From assembly GCA_006384855.1 (NCBI GenBank), contig VCJN01001116.1, forward strand, positions 124,001 to 188,000: 64,000 nucleotides of DNA, given 5' to 3'. Under the pieces are notes generated by a model. The model worked only from the letters and a program-made list of their open reading frames with translations, was not told the DNA's origin and searched no databases. Positions 43,670-55,900 of this stretch are shown here, one piece after another. The stretch's first letter is position 1; every line of letters begins with the position of its first letter. Position numbers and translations under genes: made by a program. This stretch comes from Tetraselmis striata (Eukaryota > Chlorophyta > Chlorodendrophyceae > Chlorodendrales > Chlorodendraceae).

Positions 43670-44888
43670 GAGTGCTGGCCTCAACTAACGGGATATGGAC
43701 TAGGAACCATATCCCCCAGCAGGGGCGTAGCTCGGCCATAGTATCGGTGCCCAAGAAAGGCGACGCGACCGTTATGGACTACATCGGGGTACTTCGATTG
43801 TGGGTGCCGCTATGAAACTCCTTATGACCGTAATTACCCAACGCTTGCAAGACGTCTGCTAAGCTAAAGGGATAACCCGCCGTTGGCAAGCGGGTTTTAT
43901 GCGGAATGAGGAGGGCCCCATGCAAGTCGCGAGCTTGTTCGATATTGCGGCTCGTCGCCAAGCGGCAGGTCTACCCACGTACGCGGGTTGTATTGACTTT
44001 AGGAAGGCATATGACACCGTACCTCATGAGCTTTTATTCCTAAAACTACAAGCCATAGGAGTTATGGGTCACATGCTTACCTTCATTAAAACTTCATACG
44101 GGGATAGTATGGTACGTGTCAAGATGGGTGGCCCCGGGAACACTATCAGACCCCATACCCATAGAGCGCGCTCGTGGTCTCCGACAGGGATGCCCCGCTT
44201 CCCCCATCCTATTTAACATATTTATTAACGATATATTCGATGGGGTAGAACATCTAGGGTGTGATGTACCAGGGTGCACCGACACATTAGCGGCAAGGCA
44301 ACCACTAAGGGTGCCTAGTCAGTTATACGCGGACGACGTTGTTGGTATCACATGCTCGTTTGTTAACCTGCATGCCATGTTCGCCCAATTCTCGCAGTGG
44401 GCGGAGGGCCATTTTATGGGGTTTGGGGTACTTAAGTGTGGGGGGATGGCATTAGGCCGATATTCCGACGAGACCGCGTTACGCGAACAAGCTGCCCGAT
44501 GGCGGCTTCGGGGGGAACGGGTACCGCCGGTTGTAAATGAATATAGGTATTTGGGTACAGTCATGAAGTCGGATTTAGGTATGCAACACATAGTAGACGA
44601 CCGGGTTAAGAGGGTAAGCGCGCCATTGAGGCACTCGATTCGGTAGTAGTCGGTGGACGGGACATAATAATTCCTATTAATGTGCGTGTGTCTATCTTTA
44701 AAGCCCGTGTACTGTCGGTTTTAAGTTACGGGTGTGAAGTATGGGGCATGGACAGAACAAACGGCGCGACTAAATTACAAACCGTACTCAATCAGTGCTT
44801 GCGGTGCCTCATTGGGTGGGTAAATCTCCCATGGGGTGGCCACTGCACCGATGATGCGGGAATTGGATATTGCGCCCGTAGAGGCTAC
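43670..44888 (+). mobile_element. LINE copy B: 5' half, split from copy C
   Basis: This fragment carries non-LTR reverse transcriptase sequence in shifting frames: SIVSVPKKGDATVMDYI, MRNEEGPMQVASLFDIAA, CIDFRKAYDTVPHELL, GLRQGCPASPILFNIF, QLYADDVVGI (the catalytic YADD) and EYRYLGTVMKSDLGMQ. It has at least three frame breaks. It ends at GATATTGCGCCCGTAGAGGC (44867-44886), exactly where copy A continues with AAGGCACGGGCTCGGGCG. That continuation is found 12.2 kb downstream at 57,077. The left end near 43,670 is 5'-truncated and no target duplication was identified. Confidence 0.85.
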
Positions 44889-44916
44889 AAACAGTAATGC
44901 AACCTATTTTGCACCG
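44889..44916 (+). repeat. Left terminal inverted repeat
   Basis: 28 bp, matching the reverse complement of 57040-57067 at 25 positions. The inner end TTTTGCACCG is followed by a further CGGTGCA, so a short hairpin lies just inside. Confidence 0.88.
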
Positions 44917-44993
44917 AGGCACGCGGTGCATTGTGGTTAGGTCTAAATTCGGGTTTGGGGGCAGCAGCGGGATTGAAAGCTAATATGAATGAC

Positions 44994-45215
44994 AGTTGGT
45001 TCATTTTGTGCTAAGTCGGGGAAACCAATTCCGTCCAAACAGGGACAAATCAAAAGAGTGAAGGAAACGGGATGGTTACAAGAAGTTTGCGCCATCGGGG
45101 GCTGAAACTCTGTCCAAACTGGGATAAAAAAAAGTGCGGGGGCCGTGATGGCTACAAGTAGGTTGTGCCGTCCGGGGCTGAAACTCTGTCAAAGCCGGGA
45201 CAAAACATATGAGCG
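44994..45215 (+). repeat. Left subterminal repeats
   Basis: Three related blocks carry (A/C)(A/C)CTCTGTC-like and GGGACAAA words. Two ~75-bp units (about 45060-45130 and 45140-45208) share GATGG.TACAAG, GGGGCTGAAACTCTGTC and GGGA.AAAA. Such repeats inside the ends often bind transposase; that role is inference. Confidence 0.65.
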
Positions 45216-45235
45216 GCTAATTTTGCGGAATTGTA

Positions 45236-48200
45236 CTACATATCACCATCTTCGATCACATAATCCCCTCGGCGGTCTGCCGCCTCTTGCCTCCTCTTCT
45301 CCGCCGCTGCACGCTCTGCGTGCTCCTCTACCAGGGTCATTGGAAAGGGTAGACCCGGCCACTTCTCGAAGTCACCTGAACGCAGTCTTTGAGTCTCGTC
45401 CCATGGCTTCTCTTTGAACCATGAGGTCATCCTGGACTTCATCCTAGCGATTTGCGTCTTCTGGTTGTCAATGAGGATCGTCTTCAAGTTCCTGTGTGTG
45501 AACGAGTAGCTATAATTCATATGGTCCCACCACACGGAAAAGGCCGCAGCGACCTGGAAAAGGCGTGGCAAACCGCACAAGTCGTAAATTTTTTATGTTG
45601 ATCCCATTAAGACACTCACTGGGGTTGCACCCCTCACGCACCGCGGTTGTCCCGGTTCCGGCTGTGACGTCGACGAATGTTGTCTCGTCTGTTGCCGCCA
45701 TCTTTAGGTGCTTGGCGAAGAGAGCGATAGGCTTTTGGTACTTGTTCACCGTTTGTCTGTTCTCGTCCTTCAACTTGGCAGAGTCTTTGAAGTGACCCAA
45801 CATGATGGATGTAGAGAACCTGGAAAGGCACAACCGGCTTAGCGAGTAAATTAATACAAGCCGGCTATTTTCCACGGATCAAATCTCACCTTCGGGGATC
45901 ATCGAAACGGATGTTGTCAGCTATGATGCTTGGCGGGGGCTTCCTGACGTAGAGGTAGTACTCAGCGTCGTGACGCAGAGAACTGCCCATCTTCATCCCG
46001 CAATCCTTGGCCCAAGTCAAGACGTGATAGATGAGGTCCTCAGCTTGTTTTTGAACGGCTGTGATTGCGGATCTAAGTTGCTGGTCCGAGAGGTGAATGA
46101 AGAAATGGCACCCATCGAGAGCAGTGTGGACGTCAGAAGATCCAGTCAGGATATTCAACTGCCTGCGCGGGGGAAAATCGGGAATGAGATAAATGAAAGC
46201 ACAGTCATCTACGAACCGGGGTTGTGGGGGGTGTCTTGCCTGGCGAAAGCAAATACGTCGTTGAAGTCGTCCGTACTCCACGCAACATCCTTCGAGTCCC
46301 ATGTGTGCGAACCAGCTCCGAAAAGCGCGTCGGCAATGAAGACTGTTGCCTTTCTGGCACGAACTGCCGACATGGCGTCCGCGACGGCTTGTTTTGTCGC
46401 GGGAGCCTTGAAGTTCCCCTCCACAATGCAAGTCTTGCAAAGCTCCGTGTTCAACCACACCTTGCTTGTCATCCGTGTCGACCTCATGGCCCTTGGGCAT
46501 CACCGGAAGTGCCCATGCCTGTGTGTATTAGAAATCAGTCGGGTTAATAGCTCACAATGAAAATTTAGAAGAGCATTTGTGGTTGCACAAGATCTCAGTT
46601 ACCTTCATCGATATCCACAGCTCATTAGAAACATTCGGAGCGGAAACCGCGATAAGCTCCGGCGCACATGCCAGAAGAGCAAACTCTGTGAAGAAGGAGA
46701 TGACCAAGTCCGGCATCTGATTCTTGATGCGATACGCCTCACTCCTGATGGTGGTGTTGGTGGCCGCGATATGCTCTCGAACCGGTAGTGGTGTGAGACA
46801 ATCGGCGGATTTCATGTCCCCCCATCTGGCAGGAGGGGTCAGCAAGACCATCAAAGGACCGGAGCGATGAGCACCTTTGAACAAATCCTGGAACTTTCTG
46901 GGGAAGCCTGTTGGGCCGAGGTCATCAACCTTGGCTCGGAACTTGGTGATGGCGTCAAGGCGACCGGCCGCTTGCTCATCCGACACTTTGTCTTGCACAT
47001 CCCAATCGATGATGTGGTCCGAGAGATATTTCCCCCAGTTCCTGGCCGGTTCGTCCGGGGTCAGCAGTTGGAGTGCCTCTCTGCCCTTTGCCGTGTCAAT
47101 GGCATTCATGAGCTTGATGCTTGCTCGACGCAAGAGATCGCGAAACCTCCAGGTCTCAATCATCGCGAGCCACTCCGCGTTGGTGTGCGTAACAGCCATG
47201 GGGCCATTGTCGCCGGCATGCTTTATGTCATCCACAAGCTCGTAGAGGCTCGGGGTCACACTGTCCTCGCCTTTAATGAGCAGTCCAACCACCAGGTACA
47301 TCTGGCCCACAGGGAGATCCGCGCTATCGCTCTGCTTGGCAAGAGACGGCTCGTCTAGCCAGGGCGCATGGTGTCCAAAGCCAACATCCTGGGTCGAGAA
47401 ACAAACTTCAGTACGGAGAAAGGAATGATAGTATTCCATGTGATTAAGACACTAGGGTCGGTCACAACTTACCTCCATGAGGGCGACTCGGAAGTGAGCT
47501 CTGTCTTTGCCGAAGCCGTACTTCTTGTTATCGAGGATTGCATTGATAGGTTTCCGAATTGCTTCGTAAACCTTCCTCACTTCCTTCTGGGTGAGTTGCA
47601 TGCCGTAATTGAGACGCTTGACTCTATCGAGTTCTTGCTGGTAGTACACAAATAGGTCTCCGAGTTTGGTTGTGGCTTCGTCCCATCCTGGAACCCCGAG
47701 GTCCACATGTCGGTAGGCTTCAGAAATCTGCTCAAGGGGCTCAAAAACACTGCGCAAATCATTTGTCAGAATCTAGCAGCATTAACAACATGATAAATTT
47801 TCATCATGTACACAGCTTACCGTTGTGGGCGCGAGCAAAGGTCAATCAAATTTGAGAACTCGCTGCTCTTCTCATCTTTGATGCCGATCTTCTCAAGTTC
47901 AACTTGAAGAACTTCAGACTTCTTGAACTCCTTCACGACTCTGATTTGCGGAAGTGCCCTACAGCCGGGGCGAGTTGCATCCTGATCTGCATACCAGCTC
48001 TCGAAACATCTGCGGAGGTTCTGCAGAAACAATTGCACCGATTTCAAAATTCCGTACGATTGTACCTCTGATGACAGACCGTTTCGTCCCACTGATAACA
48101 TACCGTTTCGTCCCACTGATGACAGACCGTTTCGTCCCACTGATGACAGACCGTTTCGTCCCACTGATGACAGACCGTTTCGTCCCACTGATGACAGACC

Positions 48201-51200
48201 GTTTCGTCCCACTGATGACAGACCGTTTCGTCCCACTGATGACAGATCGTTTCGTCCCACTGATGACAAACCGTTTCGTCCCACTGATGACAGACCGTTT
48301 CGTCCCACTGATGACAGACCATTTCGTCCCACTGATGACAAACCGTTTTGTCCCGCTGATGACAGACCGTTTCGTCCCACTGACAGTCATATTTTTAACC
48401 AGCTGACGACATAACGACTTTTGTCACACTTTACGCCTATTTGCTCCCACGGTCAGCTTTATAATAATTTGGGAGAATGGGTCGCTCACAAGGGTTTTGT
48501 GCATGGACGTGTCTCCCACGACGGTGTGACCCGCCTCGTTGAGCTTCATAGACATGTAGCGGCAGACTTCCGGCGAGAGGCCGATGTACATCTTGTCCGA
48601 CGTGAGGTGGATGCCTTTGTTGGCTTTGTAGATTTCCGGATAGTTTTCTTTCACCATGCGTTTCGCCTCCCGTCTGTGGCTGCCGTCGATGTTGGCTTGA
48701 CGCGCGCCCTGGGCGCCCAGAAACTTGATGATTACGTCAATCTCTGGCTTGTAGGAACATGAATCCGCCAAACTCGGCTTCTCCCCGCCTTCAAATAGTG
48801 CGACTTGCTCCTTGAAGTCGCCCATGGTCAGAGCGATGGGCTCATACTCTTCGCTGAGCGTTGAGGTCATACTCTTGGCAACCAATGGAAAGGACACTGA
48901 GAAATTCTGGGCGGATAGGGAAGGATTCCTCTGAATAACAAATGCAAGAAATGGATGTCAGTAAGTTGCATTGTGTATTGATTTAGATTTGTCTACACAT
49001 ATTTGATCCGGGTAGGTACAACAGGTCGCGATAGGCTTTTACCTTGTAGCTTTGCGCCACCATATTGCAGTCTTGCAGCTTTGGGGAACGGAATTCAAAT
49101 TTTCGCGGCGGTGCGATGAACTTCTCGGATGGGAAGCTGAAAATATGAGGAAGCCCCGTATCCTTGTCGACGACGAGGTTGACTCTGTCGGCGTATAACG
49201 TGTTGATGTCGCCACTGTGAGATGCCTTCACCTCTGGATCAGCAATCTCGACTCTGAGGTGGCCGTAAGAGATCGACGGCACCGGTGTTGTAGAAGCCAT
49301 TCAAGGCCGGCGGGACGGCCAACGTGTCGACGTATGGAAGCGCGTTCTTAAAATCCTTGTCAATGTTAGCCAAGTCATCGATGTCAATCTGACCAGATGC
49401 GAAACCTCTCAGCGCCTGCGACAGCACATTGCGCTCGACCAAAGTCCATCCGTAGTAAGACTGGAACCGCGGCTAGAAGCAGAGTGACGGTTCGATCGCG
49501 TGGAGTAGCAACCTCTCAAAGCTGACATCGATCCTGAACTCCTTGTGCAGTGTCAAGCGATAAGGTTCAAGAGAGATCTGCGGTAACAAGCATAAGAATA
49601 TTAATACTTATTGATACACGACATTGACACGAATTCAGAGACATTATATAAACTTTACTCACCCCGTAGTTTCCGGCCGAGTCCAGCTCGACGTCCTTGA
49701 TCTTTCCGATACACGCGAGAAGTGGCCCCTTCGGATCATCGAAAAAGTCCTTGCCAGTCAGCAGGCTCGCCTCGTGCAATTCGATGTACAAATAGATATG
49801 TACCTCAACACTTGTGTTCTTGAACCAGTGGATAGTCCAGCTCCTTGAGGTTAAGTCGCTGTAGGAGTCATGTTCTTGGGACCCGTCCCTCTCGTCAAAG
49901 AAGTGGTCGTAAGAGGCAACTGTCATCAGCTTTGTCTCCCTCTCGGGTCCAGGAGTGCCGGTGATGTCGAGAGCTTGCTTACGCTTCTCTGCCGCCCGTT
50001 GCCTCTGTTCTTCCTCTGTGCCGAAGACCTCTTCATCCGTGCACATGCTGAGGAATTCAGGAACCCTTCTTCTCGGAACCTCGGCAAGAGATGCTCGAGA
50101 ACCAGAGGCTCCAGAACCGGACGCTTGCCCGGTAGTCGGCGCTGGAGTCTCGAGCTCGGGCTGAGGCTCCGGTTCAGGCTCCGGGTCACGCCGAGTGGGC
50201 TCATGCTCAGGCTCCGGCTCCGGCTCAGGCTGAGGCTCCGGTTCATGCTCCGGCTCTGGCTCCATCTGAGTGGGCTCAGTTTCAGGCTCATGCTGAGGCT
50301 CGGGCTCGGGCTCAGTGGGCTCTGTTTCAGGCTCCAGCTCGGGCTCCGGCTCGAGCTCAGGCTCCGGCTCTGTTTGCGGTACTTGAGGCGGGCCTTTAGA
50401 CAAAGAAGAGCCTTGATTCGGGGAACCTGTAAAGAATGAGTAGAGAGTACTCAACACACCTGCAGTGGGCGTCACGATTTACTACTGAACGGTATCGCCA
50501 TACACCATCAAAGCCAAGCGTGATTTTCTTACCTGGGGATCCCGATTTACCAGTTGCTTCCGACGCGGTTGCCTGCGCCAATTGACGACCTGTTGGAACG
50601 TCAGATAACTCACTGACGAGAAATCAATCGAAGGGTTGGAAGGCAGGGATTGATACTTTCAGTCACAATTACCTTGAGTCACAATCGTCTCTGAAACCTT
50701 TTCTTTTCCCTTGGATTCCTTTGAAGCTTTAGTCACAATCGTCTCTGAAACCTTTTCTTTTCCCTTGGATTCCTTTGAAGCTTTAGTCGCTACTGGCTCA
50801 TGTGCGCGTCCTTTCGAACCTGTCAACACACATGATTTCAAACAATGTCAATATGACACAGTGCACTCACAAAAATCATATGATTGGAGAGGCAAGGACC
50901 TGATTGATAGTAAGCTTGCATGAGCTTTTCGTAATCGATTAGCCTTCGCGCTGTCTGCATTTGAGCATCTGAGAGGACTTGGCCGCTTTTGATTCGGGCC
51001 GTCAAAATAGCGGCGGCCGATCTTTCTCCTTGCGAGTGCGTGCCGTAAGCCGGCACTCTACCTCCTAAAAGGCTCGGTTTCCAGGGGTTACCTGATGCCT
51101 CGGCGCCCGCTCTAGCTGCAGAAGCTGAGGCTGCACGGCTCTTCTTCGCCGCCGGCTGCTCGGGCACAGAAGATGACGCCTTGTGTTTTCTCCCGACTAG

Positions 51201-52376
51201 CGCTCCGAGCGTATCGAATTCTTTTGCTTTCTCGGTAGGTTTTGATGTCCGCTTGGACCTTCGACCTATAAATATCATATTCTGTCAGACCGTTTCGTCC
51301 CACTGATGACATACCGTTTCGTCCCACTGATGACATACCGTTTCGTCCCACTGATGACAAACCGTTTCGTCTCACTGATGACAGACCGTTTTGTCCCACT
51401 GATGACAAACCGTTTCGTCCCACTGATGACAAACCGTTTCATCCCGCTGATGACAAACCGTTTCGTCCCGCTGATGACAGACCGTTTCGTCCCAGTGATG
51501 ACAGAACGTTTCGTCCCACTGATGACAGACCGTTTCGTCCCACTGATGACAGACCGTTTCGTCCCACTGATGACAAACCGTTTCGTCCCGCTGATGACGA
51601 ACCGTTTCGTCCCGCTGATGACAAACCGTTTCGTCCCACTGATGACAAACCGTTTCGTCCCACTGATGACAGACCGTTTCGTCCCACTGATGACAGACCG
51701 TTTCGTCCCACTGATGACAGACCGTTTCGTCCCACTGATAACATACCGTTTCGTCCCGCTGATGACAGACCGGTTCGTCCCGCTGATGACAAACCGTTTC
51801 GTCCCGCTGATGACAAACCGTTTCGTCCCGCTGATGACAAACCGTTTCGTCCCGCTGATGACAAACCGTTTCGTCCCACTGATGACAAACCGTTTCGTCC
51901 CACTGATGACAGACCGTTTCGTCCCACTGATGACAGAACTATTTCCAATACATTATGTACTGCGGTTTAATAATGTTATGTTTTTAAGTACTGCGCTTCA
52001 CACTAATATTAAACCACTCCTTACGGCGGAGTACATGCACAGGGTCCACCTCTCCGCTCTCCACCCCCAACCCCCTCCCACAAATAATTAGCATCCTTAC
52101 TGAACTTGCCGCAGCTGCCTCGACGGGACGTAATACTACCGTGCAGGACCCTGATGCCGCTCGTCTCGTTTGGGTTTCTATTCCCACTCGTCCGCCTACA
52201 CCTCGAGCGGTCCTAGATTACACCGCTTCTACAGGGAACCCGAACCGAACTCGCTAGATCTGGCCGCATCACGCGTCGAGCAGGCAGGCAGCTACTGTAC
52301 GCGCGCGCAACTCACCTGGGGTGGCGTCGTCCTTGTCTTCCTTGTCCTTGGCAGGCTCGTTCTTCTTCGGCGGCAT
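45236..52376 (-). CDS. 14-exon gene ending in an amino-methyltransferase-like domain (disrupted)
   Basis: Inferred exons: 52376-52316, 51265-50900, 50819-50673, 50589-50533, 50426-49663, 49577-49043, 48930-48490, 48020-47821, 47749-47473, 47388-46603, 46518-46240, 46162-45890, 45819-45642, 45553-45236; about 1,550 codons. The N-terminus is basic ([17 protein letters not shown]), with a doubled [18 protein letters not shown] unit and Glu-Pro repeats. The C-terminus has [17 protein letters not shown] (DPPY position), then [25 protein letters not shown] spliced to VAAAF, and [18 protein letters not shown]. Motif IV before motif I is the permuted order of beta-class N4/N6 amino-methyltransferases. 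DALF in place of DPPY may mean altered or lost activity. TAG at 49475-49473, a one-base surplus later in exon 6 and a frame change early in exon 11 break this copy. Exon 11 uses a GC donor. Confidence 0.65.
48064..48389 (+). repeat. 24-bp tandem array 1 (about 13 units)
   Basis: The unit is 24 bp and starts CCGTTTCGTCCCACTGATGA. The array sits in the intron between exons 7 and 8 of the methyltransferase-like gene. Because the unit has no stop in several frames it creates long false reading frames ([16 protein letters not shown]). Confidence 0.92.
50155..50385 (-). repeat. Glu-Pro coding repeat
   Basis: Imperfect hexamer repeats encode (E/H/Q)PEPE blocks in exon 5 of the methyltransferase-like gene, an acidic disordered segment. 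Confidence 0.85.
50688..50790 (-). repeat. Exact 54-bp-scale coding duplication
   Basis: Two adjacent copies of the same stretch encode [18 protein letters not shown] within exon 3. The two DNA copies look identical, so the duplication is recent. Confidence 0.85.
51286..51938 (+). repeat. 24-bp tandem array 2 (about 27 units)
   Basis: Same unit and same orientation as array 1. It lies in the first intron of the methyltransferase-like gene. Variants include CCCGCTGATG for CCCACTGATG and CAAA or CATA for CAGA at the unit end. Confidence 0.92.
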
Positions 52377-52926
52377 TCTGGCGGTAGGTAGGTTGACGCG
52401 GTAGATGAGCGGGTTTCTTGGTGGGAAGCGGTGAGGGAGAGGTGGAAATGACGTGGTTTCTGTCTACCGCCGCTCTGACCCTTGCTGGACCAACGGCGCG
52501 CGTGCGCGCACTATAGTGCACCTCGTCGTCGTCATCAGGCTCATGTATTTTGCTCCGCGACGAATATGCAGGGCTAACTACTGCGACTATATATTACTAT
52601 TACTGGAAGATAAAATATTCCCTACTCGAGAGTCATAACGGTACGAGAGTACAGTAGTGGCGTGGCAATAATATTCCTTCATGGGATGATATATTTCTTG
52701 GATTGGATTCGGGTGTACTTACTAGTATAGAACTATTACCGACATACGAAAGAAACACGAAATAAAACGGTATTTGAGTCATCAATTATTTTGACCCGTA
52801 GCTGGATATTATGCACCCCGGTCAACGGCCCGTCCGAGAACGGTCATCGGCCGTCAGCCTTCCTCACCACAGATCACAGTCCTTCACCCCCCCCCCCCCC
52901 CCCCACCACTCGCCCCACGCTGGAGC
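52377..52926. promoter_or_regulatory. Shared divergent promoter region of the 12.2-kb element
   Basis: About 550 bp separate the two divergent start codons. It is AT-rich around 52,560-52,760 and ends with a C run at 52,887-52,904, just before the transposase ATG. By position it must drive both genes. No specific factor sites are claimed. Confidence 0.45.
52887..52904. repeat. Poly-C run
   Basis: An 18-base C run lies 22 bp upstream of the transposase-like start codon. Confidence 0.9.
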
Positions 52927-55900
52927 ATGGCGGCGGTCGAAAGCATGGCCTCTTCTCCAGAATCCGGCGCGTCGGACACTACAGTTACATTACCGCCGTG
53001 TTCGTGCCGCAGCGGGTACTCGTGTGATTGCGACGCGCGTGCTAGTGATCGTAAGGAGCCTGAGAAAAGGAAGTACACGTGGGGCAAGGGCTCCGATGAG
53101 GTCGCCGAAAGCGGTACTGGCAAGGTCTCGTCTCTGATCAGCAAGCGCACCTCTCGCGACTGTATCCGCCTCATGCTCGCCAAGGAGGCTAGCGAGCAGT
53201 CGCCGTGCTGTTCGCGGAAGTGCGTGCACAAGCTATACACACAGTGCGGAGAGGCCCTCGTTGATGCCGTGATGGACCATGTGTTGACCGTATACCCTGG
53301 CAATCAGAACCGCTCCTTTGACCGGCTCACTCAGGTTCTCAGGGGTGGCTACGAGTCGGCATCCGACAAGTTCGATTACATGTTCGATCACGGTGGCTAC
53401 TTGCGATCTTTCGATCATCGCGGCCCCATCTACACGTGTGGGCGTGCGTGGGAGGTCTTGCATCAGGTCTCGAAACACAGACGTCTCGTGATCCAGCGGT
53501 CGGTGGTGGATAACGAACCCACGTACATCAGGCAGCGCAAGCAATACGAGAGCAGACAAACCGGACCGAGGGAGCATGTGCGCATGTTTCTCGAGCACTT
53601 CTTCTCGGATGACCTCGGTCACGTCGAGATCATGCCTTTTCATGACAGCAACAGCGAGACCTTCAAGAAGCACCTACCTCCCTGGATGACCAAGGTTTGC
53701 GTCTACTACTACTACAAGTCGTGGGCCGAGGACGACAACGCCATTCTCCGTGGTGAGGCCCATTTTGTCCCACTGATGACAGACCGTTTTGTCCCACTGA
53801 TGATAAACCGTTTCGTCCCACTGATGACAAACCGTCTCGTCCCACTGACGTTAGACCGTTTCGTCCCGCTGATGACAGACCGTTTCGTCCCACTAATGAC
53901 AAACCGTTTCGTCCCACTGATGACAAACCGTTTCGTCCCACTGACTACAAACCGTTTCGTCCCACTGATGACAGACCGTTTCGTCCCACTGATTACAGAC
54001 CGGTTCGTCCCACTGATGACAAACCGTTTTGTCCCACTGATGACAGACCGTTTTGTCCCGCTGATGACAAACCGTTTCGTCCCATCCACTGACGACATAT
54101 CGTTTTGTCCCGCTGATGACAAACCGTGTCGTCCCTCGGTTGACAAACCGTTTCGTCCCGCTATCGCCAGAACGTTTAGTCCCACTGATGCCAGAGCGTT
54201 TCGCACCGCTTATGGCATACCGTTTCGTCCCACCGACCACAAAACCATTTGTCCCACATAATTAGCCGATATCGTCCCTCTGATGACAGACCGTTTCGTC
54301 CCACTGCTGAGAGACGGTTTTGTCCCACTACTGACATACCGTTTCGTCACACTGATGACAGATTGCTTCGCCCTGCTGATTACAGAATTATTCACTAACT
54401 ATCGATATAATTATTTCGACCCACTTTAGACCGAACTTTTCTGTCTCGCATTATGAGACCTTATTTGTGTACCGACCTATCATGCCCATGCCGCTTTATA
54501 AATTTGGCTACCGAGAGCGAAGTGAAGCTCGCATCGTTCGACACTTTCCGCCGGACTTGGAAGGAAGACTTCCCGGATGTCACCACGCCAAAGGTGAAGC
54601 GATTCAGCCACTGTCCCATATGCGCGGCGGGCAAAGCACTCAGAGACCAAGCTCGCGAGATTTGCACAAAGGACATGACGCCAGAGGAACGTCAAGTGCA
54701 CCGTCAACATCAGCAGCTCGTGAGGCGTCAGATCAGAGCTGAGCAGAAGGTACACTTCGGGAGAGTGCGCAAGGAACGAAGGGATCTGAACAACGCCGAC
54801 TTCCAGTCGCGCCTTGGCCATGGAAACTTCTTCTTCTTCGAAATTGATAGCATGGACTCCGCGAAGACCCTGCTGCCTCACTGGGTTCGCATCCCCAAGA
54901 CTGTGAAGCCCGGCATGCTCCTCAAGTACCACCTCACCTGTGTGAAGTACGACGGATACCGCCCGGACGACATCTACTACTACACCAACACCATCCCCCA
55001 CGATTCGTCCACGACGTGCACTCTAATATGGATCACGATCATGAAGGTGAGCTCGTTAGCCTCCCGATAGGTTCGCCGTGGTTGTCCGGTAGCCATGGAC
55101 TGATGAAATCTGATCTGCGATGCAGGAAATTCAACACCGTGGTAGAAAGATTCCGTACATCATAATCCAGATGGACAACACCGTCAGGGAGAACAAGAAT
55201 AGGAACGTGGCGGCCCTCTGCAATTGGCTTGTGTCTATCGGCATCTGCGACGTCATTCATTTGGTCTTCTTGCCTGTCGGGCACACTCACGAACGGGTTG
55301 ACCAGATCTTAAGCCGCATCAGTCTTGCGCTATCTCGCAGCTCCGCCTACACAATCAAGGCCTTTCTTGACTTGGTGGCGAAGGCATTCTCGCCCACTCC
55401 GGAGATTGCTGAGCTCTCATTCTCCCTCGACTTCTCTGAGTGGTTAAGGCCCCATTTCCAAGACCACATTCAGGACATCAGAAAGCCGCACAAATTCGAG
55501 TTCACCCGTGACGACGCCGCCGCGTCTGGCGGCCCGTTGGGCACCGCCTTGTGGTCCAACACACCGCTTTCTGAGCCCGTGCAGATCTTGAAGAGCGCGC
55601 CAACTGGGACGCCCGAGATTCGTGCGGGCCGGCCCCTTTTGTACGCTCTCTGCGACAAAAAGAAGCCCGACGCGGTGAAGGTCCAGAGGTACTTGGATGA
55701 TTTCAAGAAGGTCAGGTCGTACATCACGGACCTGGCGGTCCAGTGGCACTTCTCCCCAGTCGAGCGCGAGAGTTGGAAGAATCTGCTCGACGACTTGGAT
55801 GAGATGCAAACTGCTCCTTTGGCAGCTTTCTCCGGGTTATGGCCGCAACGGAAAGAGGAAGTTGACGACTTCTTGCGCGAGCACGGGCAGACCGCGCCTG

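Noticed and set aside
48064-48389. CRISPR array
   Set aside because: The repeats are directly tandem with no unique spacers, in a spliced eukaryotic context.
51306-52091. Long repeat proteins (FVPLMTDR and SVGRNGLS types) open on both strands
   Set aside because: They arise only because a 24-bp repeat without stops is tandemly arrayed. All frames are open, and the arrays lie between good splice sites.
53753-54261. Unspliced 444-codon reading of the transposase exon 1
   Set aside because: The frame runs through a GTGAGG donor into the repeat array. Splicing to 54,430 keeps phase and restores similarity.
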